DNA of 9,528 bases from an uncultured Bacteroidales bacterium (GTDB lineage: Bacteria; Bacteroidota; Bacteroidia; Bacteroidales; F082): assembly GCA_937884015.1 (NCBI GenBank), contig CALGBV010000199.1, forward strand, positions 1-9,528, given 5' to 3'. The position numbers and the translations under genes were made by a program. Position 1 is the stretch's first letter. Each line of letters begins with the position of its first letter. The notes under the pieces are model-generated. The model made no database searches. It saw only the letters and a program-made list of their open reading frames with translations, and had not been told where the DNA came from. Of this stretch, positions 6,001-9,528 are shown piece after piece.

Positions 6001-6038
6001 CGTGGATTTCATTTCGCTTGTGTCCATGAAAACCCACG
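6001..6038 (-). promoter_or_regulatory. Possible hairpin in the OmpA-family mRNA leader
   Basis: CGTGG (6001-6005) pairs with CCACG (6034-6038) and, past a small internal loop, TTTCAT (6007-6012) pairs with ATGAAA (6026-6031), leaving a 13-base loop. It lies within the predicted leader, about 80 bases before the start codon, and could stabilise the message. There is no T-run, so it is not a terminator. Confidence 0.35.
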
Positions 6039-6048
6039 AATTAGCGAA

Positions 6049-6076
6049 CAAAAATAGAAAATAATTTGATTGACAA
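6049..6076 (-). promoter_or_regulatory. Promoter of the OmpA-family gene
   Basis: On the minus strand TATTTTTG (6049-6056) fits TAnnTTTG, and TTG (6074-6076) lies 17 bases upstream, slightly closer than usual. Transcription would start near 6043, giving a leader of about 120 bases, the longest in the window. Confidence 0.5.
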
Positions 6077-6091
6077 TGAATTTATTGAGTT

Positions 6092-6124
6092 TTTTTTTCT
6101 TGAAATGTACTTTTTTTCTTGAAA
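6092..6124. repeat. 14-bp direct repeat TTTTTTTCTTGAAA, two copies
   Basis: The sequence occurs at 6092-6105 and again at 6111-6124, five bases apart, in the A/T-rich gap between the OmpA-family promoter and the methyltransferase stop codon. It may act as an upstream A-tract for the OmpA promoter. No GC-rich hairpin ending the methyltransferase transcript is seen here. Confidence 0.4.
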
Positions 6125-6143
6125 GCGAGGCTTGATAGTCCCC

Positions 6144-6674
6144 TTATATATTAAGGTGTAGTTGTCTGAACACTTCCCACATTACAATCCCCGCGCATAC
6201 CGAAACATTGAGCGAGTGTTTTGTGCCTTCTTGGGGCAACTCGATGGCTCCGTCGCAGTAGGAGAGGGCTTCGTCTGAAACACCTTCCACTTCGTTGCCC
6301 ATGATTAATGCGCTGTTCGCTTCGAATTTGAAATCCTGAAGTCCTTTGCTGCCTTCGATTTGCTCGACGGCGAAAATCTTGTAACCTTTGTCTTTCAGTG
6401 CTTTACATGCGGCTTCCGTAGATTCGAAATATTGCCATTTCACTGTTTCGTCGGCTCCCAGGGCGGTTTTGTGTATTTCGCGGTGGGGCGGACAGGCCGT
6501 AATGCCGCAAAGGTATAATTCTCCGATTCGGAAAGCATCAGCTGTGCGGAAAACGGCTCCAACGTTGCTGAGCGATCTGATGTTGTCTAACACAATGATT
6601 ATCGGCAGTTTGTCGATGGTTTCGTATTGTTCTTTTGTGAGCCTGTTCAGCTCTTCCATGCTAAGTTTGTGCAT
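6144..6674 (-). CDS. TrmH/SpoU-family RNA 2'-O-methyltransferase
   Basis: The 176-residue product is a SPOUT-class enzyme that moves a methyl group from S-adenosylmethionine to a ribose 2'-OH in tRNA or rRNA. All three family motifs are present: LDNIRSLSNVGAVFRTADAF (29-48, with Asn31 and the catalytic-type Arg43), LIMGNEVEGVS (123-133), and LPQEGTKHSLNVSVCAG (146-162, with Ser154-Leu-Asn156). The last two form the knot that holds the cofactor. It lacks the extra N-terminal RNA-binding domain of the RlmB type, so it is a short form nearer TrmH; the target base is unknown. I chose ATG 6672-6674. The frame opens further upstream to 6731, but that part overlaps the promoter. It diverges from mutS across 112 bases. 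Confidence 0.9.
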   Translation of the reverse strand: MHKLSMEELNRLTKEQYETIDKLPIIIVLDNIRSLSNVGAVFRTADAFRIGELYLCGITACPPHREIHKTALGADETVKWQYFESTEAACKALKDKGYKIFAVEQIEGSKGLQDFKFEANSALIMGNEVEGVSDEALSYCDGAIELPQEGTKHSLNVSVCAGIVMWEVFRQLHLNI

Positions 6675-6690
6675 TGTTCGAAATTTTATG

Positions 6691-6723
6691 CAAAGGTAAA
6701 CATTAAACCTGAATTTCTTCAAA
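6691..6723 (-). promoter_or_regulatory. Promoter of the RNA methyltransferase gene
   Basis: On the minus strand TACCTTTG (6691-6698) and TTTG (6720-6723), 21 bases apart, match both parts of the Bacteroidota promoter. The leader would be only about 10 bases. The element also shows that the in-frame codons upstream of 6674 are not translated from this promoter. Confidence 0.65.
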
Positions 6724-6757
6724 TTGTTCAAAAGTGTTTTTCTTTCGTTTTTTTCTC

Positions 6758-6765
6758 TATTTTTG
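6758..6765 (+). promoter_or_regulatory. mutS promoter -7 element
   Basis: TATTTTTG fits TAnnTTTG and lies 21 bases before the mutS ATG at 6787. The -33 region is a T-rich run without a well placed TTG, so the call rests on the -7 part. Confidence 0.5.
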
Positions 6766-6786
6766 TCTTTTAAAACTTTGAAAATT

Positions 6787-9387
6787 ATGGCAGGTAAAGG
6801 TTTTGCGGAGACGCCGCTGATGAAGCAATATTATTCGTTCAAGGCTAAATATCCCGATGCGATGTTGCTTTTCCGCGTTGGCGATTTTTATGAAACGTAT
6901 GGCGAGGATGCTATCAAATCGTCTGAAATTCTGGGCATTGTGTGTACGCGTCGTGGCGTTGGCTCACCTTCCGAAGTCGAATTGGCAGGTTTCCCTTACC
7001 ATGCTTTGGACAATTATCTGCCGAAATTGGTTCGTGCCGGTCTGAAAGTGGCTGTCTGCGAACAACTCGAAGACCCGAAACTGGCCAAGAAACTGGTCAA
7101 ACGCGGCATCGTGGAACTGGTTACGCCAGGTGTTACTTATAATGATAATGTGTTGGAACAGAAGGAAAACAATTTCTTGGCTTCGGTGCATTTCGATAAA
7201 AGCGTGACAGGCGTTGCTTTTCTGGATGTATCAACGGGTGAATTTTACTTGACGCAAGGCAATAACGAATACATTGATAAGCTTTTGCAGAGTTTCAATC
7301 CGTCGGAAGTGCTGCTGCAGCGCAACAAGAGAAAGGATTTCATTGATGCTTTTGGCGGCAGGTATTATTTGACGGTTTTCGACGATTGGGTTTTTACCGA
7401 CGATTATGCCAACGAAGTGCTGAACAAGCATTTCAACACGGTTTCGCTGAAGGGTTTCGGTGTCGATGATTTTCCGAAAGGTATTGTCGCTGCTGGCGCA
7501 GCTATTCATTATTTGCTTGAAACGCAGCATGATAAGATAAATCATATTGCTTCCATGTCGCGCATCGATCAAGGGCAGTTTGTGTGGCTGGATAAGTTTA
7601 CCATTCGAAATCTGGAATTGCTGCATACGGCAAATATGAACGCCAAGACTTTGATTGATGTCATTGATAAGACGGTTTCGCCAATGGGTGGCCGCTTGAT
7701 GCGCCGTTGGGTGGTGCTGCCGTTGCGCAATAAGGAACAAATCGAGTCGCGCTACGAAGTGGTCGGTTATTTTGTGGGGAACCGCGATTTGATTCAGAAA
7801 TTTCAGGACATCGTGCGGCAAGTCGGCGACTTGGAACGCTTGATTTCAAAGGTGTCATTGGCTAAGGTCAATCCGCGCGAGCTGTTGCAGGTCGGTCGAG
7901 CTTTGGATCAGATTGAAGCTTTGAAGAAGGCTTGTGAGTCAAGCGGACATGCATCTTTGCTAAAATTTGCCGAACAGCTGAATCCTTGCATTTCCATACG
8001 TGATAGGATTAAAAAGGAGCTGAATCCCGATGCGCCGGCTTTGGTGTCGAAGGGTAATTATATAGGTGCTGGCGTCGATGCCGAACTCGATGACTTGCGC
8101 AGCCTTTCGCGTTCGGGCAAAGATTATTTGCTTGGCATCCAAAAACGCGAGATGGAGGCCACGGGCATTTCATCGCTGAAGGTCGGTTACAATAATGTGT
8201 TCGGCTATTATCTTGAAGTGACCAATGCCCATAAGGACAAGGTACCGCAGGAATGGATTCGCAAGCAGACCTTGACGAATGCCGAGCGTTACATTACTGA
8301 GGAACTGAAGGAATACGAACAGAAGATTTTGGGCGCCGAAGAAAAAATCAGCATGATCGAGCAGCGCATTTACAATGAATTGGTGATGGCGGTTTCGGAA
8401 TTTGTGGAACCAATTCAAGTCGATGCGACTTTGGTCGCCCGTATCGATTGCCTTGTCAGTTTTGCTGATATTGCATTGAAATACAATTATGTGTGTCCCG
8501 AAATTGATGATTCGTTTGTCATCGATATTAAGGAAGGCCGTCACCCTGTCATTGAACAGATGATGCCGGTTGGCGAAAACTATATTGCTAATGATGTGTA
8601 TCTTGACCGCGACCGTCAGCAAATCATCATCATCACGGGACCGAACATGTCGGGTAAATCTGCCTTGCTACGTCAGACGGCCTTGGTTGTCCTGATGGCG
8701 CAAATGGGCAGTTTCGTTCCCGCTGCGGCAGCGCATATCGGCATGGTTGACAAGGTGTTTACGCGTGTTGGAGCAAGCGACAACATTTCGTCGGGTGAAT
8801 CAACTTTCATGGTCGAAATGAACGAAACGGCCAGCATATTAAATAATGTGTCGAACCGCAGCCTTGTCTTGCTCGATGAAATCGGGCGCGGCACGAGCAC
8901 TTATGATGGCATCAGTATCGCTTGGGCTATTGTGGAGTATATCCATAGTCACCCTGCCCATGCTAAGACTTTGTTTGCTACGCATTATCACGAACTTATT
9001 GAGATGGAAGATTCTTTCCAACGCATTAAGAACTATCATGTTACGGTGAAAGAAGTCGGCAATAAGGTTGTGTTTCTGCGCAAATTGAAGAAAGGCGGCA
9101 GCGCCCACAGTTTCGGTATTCACGTGGCTGAAATGGCGGGAATGCCGCGGAAGGTAGTTGAACGTGCAACGACTTTACTCTCCGTTCTTGAGAAGTCGCA
9201 TACCAGCGAGGATGTCGAAAAAGCGGCTGTGAAGCAGGATGACGGGATGCAGTTGAGTTTCATCCAACTCGATGATCCGTTGCTTTTGCAAATCAAAGAG
9301 GACATTCTGAACACCAATATCGACACTTTGACACCTGTCGAGGCCTTGATGAAGCTCAATGAAATCAAGAAGCTGCTTGGAAAGTAA
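6787..9387 (+). CDS. mutS: DNA mismatch repair protein MutS
   Basis: The 866-residue ATPase finds mismatches and small loops in new DNA and recruits MutL. The mismatch-reading motif is GDFYETYG with Phe34 and Glu36, the pair that wedges into the mispair. Connector, lever and clamp regions follow (about 125-575). The ATPase part has Walker A GPNMSGKS (618-625, Lys624), Walker B LVLLDE ending Asp697-Glu698, then the GRGTSTYDG signature (700-708) and ATHYHEL (731-737). QLSFI at 822-826 may be the beta-clamp contact, by position like QMSLL in E. coli MutS. The length equals full-length MutS1, so the gene is intact. I chose ATG 6787 (MAGKGFAETPLMKQYY, a typical start). The frame extends to a TTG at 6724, but that runs through the promoter. 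A tRNA-Gly gene follows 95 bases later. Confidence 0.97.
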   Translation: MAGKGFAETPLMKQYYSFKAKYPDAMLLFRVGDFYETYGEDAIKSSEILGIVCTRRGVGSPSEVELAGFPYHALDNYLPKLVRAGLKVAVCEQLEDPKLAKKLVKRGIVELVTPGVTYNDNVLEQKENNFLASVHFDKSVTGVAFLDVSTGEFYLTQGNNEYIDKLLQSFNPSEVLLQRNKRKDFIDAFGGRYYLTVFDDWVFTDDYANEVLNKHFNTVSLKGFGVDDFPKGIVAAGAAIHYLLETQHDKINHIASMSRIDQGQFVWLDKFTIRNLELLHTANMNAKTLIDVIDKTVSPMGGRLMRRWVVLPLRNKEQIESRYEVVGYFVGNRDLIQKFQDIVRQVGDLERLISKVSLAKVNPRELLQVGRALDQIEALKKACESSGHASLLKFAEQLNPCISIRDRIKKELNPDAPALVSKGNYIGAGVDAELDDLRSLSRSGKDYLLGIQKREMEATGISSLKVGYNNVFGYYLEVTNAHKDKVPQEWIRKQTLTNAERYITEELKEYEQKILGAEEKISMIEQRIYNELVMAVSEFVEPIQVDATLVARIDCLVSFADIALKYNYVCPEIDDSFVIDIKEGRHPVIEQMMPVGENYIANDVYLDRDRQQIIIITGPNMSGKSALLRQTALVVLMAQMGSFVPAAAAHIGMVDKVFTRVGASDNISSGESTFMVEMNETASILNNVSNRSLVLLDEIGRGTSTYDGISIAWAIVEYIHSHPAHAKTLFATHYHELIEMEDSFQRIKNYHVTVKEVGNKVVFLRKLKKGGSAHSFGIHVAEMAGMPRKVVERATTLLSVLEKSHTSEDVEKAAVKQDDGMQLSFIQLDDPLLLQIKEDILNTNIDTLTPVEALMKLNEIKKLLGK

Positions 9388-9437
9388 TTGATATACAATG
9401 GTTTTGCTTGATGGAAGAAAATTTTTATAAAAAATGC

Positions 9438-9466
9438 TTGCGTAAAAGAAAAAAATTGTACTTTTG
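9438..9466 (+). promoter_or_regulatory. Promoter of tRNA-Gly
   Basis: TTG (9438-9440), an 18-base spacer and TACTTTTG (9459-9466) match the Bacteroidota promoter. The tRNA begins 16 bases after it, so the tRNA is transcribed independently of mutS. No terminator hairpin for mutS is seen in 9388-9437. Confidence 0.6.
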
Positions 9467-9482
9467 CACCGTCAAACGACAA

Positions 9483-9528
<46 letters not shown>

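Noticed and set aside
6724..6786. Extended N terminus of MutS from TTG at 6724
   Set aside because: The added residues are Phe/Leu/Ser-rich translation of T-rich promoter DNA, and MutS proteins normally begin near the KGFAETPLMKQY stretch.
7231..7821. Minus-strand 196-residue frame opposite mutS
   Set aside because: It lies wholly within the conserved mutS gene on the other strand and has no recognisable domain.
9415..9440. Terminator for mutS formed by the A/T-rich ATTTTTATAAAAAAT stretch
   Set aside because: The stem would contain only A-T pairs and no following T-run, so it would not be stable.

Overview
The window looks like chromosome from a member of the Bacteroidota, probably Bacteroidales. 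Most genes have a good match to the Bacteroidota -7 promoter element TAnnTTTG a short distance upstream. Leaders are A/T-rich and lack a clear Shine-Dalgarno sequence. The OmpA-family protein has an N-terminal barrel, a Pro-Glu linker and an 'SPEG' type peptidoglycan-binding domain, which is typical of this phylum. Genus and species cannot be given from the sequence alone.

Left end (1-808): the edge of an integrated element. A minus-strand tyrosine recombinase (integrase) reads out of the window, but its frame closes early at position 43, after the arm-binding and start of the core-binding region. Its promoter, a cluster of four GGACAC repeats inside an inverted repeat, and the 3' half of a tRNA-Pro(UGG) gene follow. 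The tRNA half, which still has a terminator, marks the attachment site and the start of ordinary chromosome.

Right of this (910-6674) lie housekeeping and envelope genes. sppA (signal peptide peptidase, minus strand) diverges from folK (folate pathway pyrophosphokinase), which is followed closely by a deoxynucleoside kinase. The kinase converges on an outer-membrane OmpA-family protein gene, with a symmetric terminator between them. Upstream of the OmpA gene, on the same strand, is a TrmH/SpoU-family RNA 2'-O-methyltransferase gene.

Right end (6758-9528): mutS (mismatch repair ATPase) diverges from the methyltransferase gene and is followed by a tRNA-Gly(GCC) gene that has its own promoter and is cut off by the window end.

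These genes do not form one pathway. FolK and the kinase both feed nucleotide supply, and SppA and the OmpA protein both act at the envelope. The only accessory biology is the element edge at the left. I found no convincing undescribed multi-gene system. The most interesting material is the integrase/attachment region and several small repeats and dyads in intergenic DNA.
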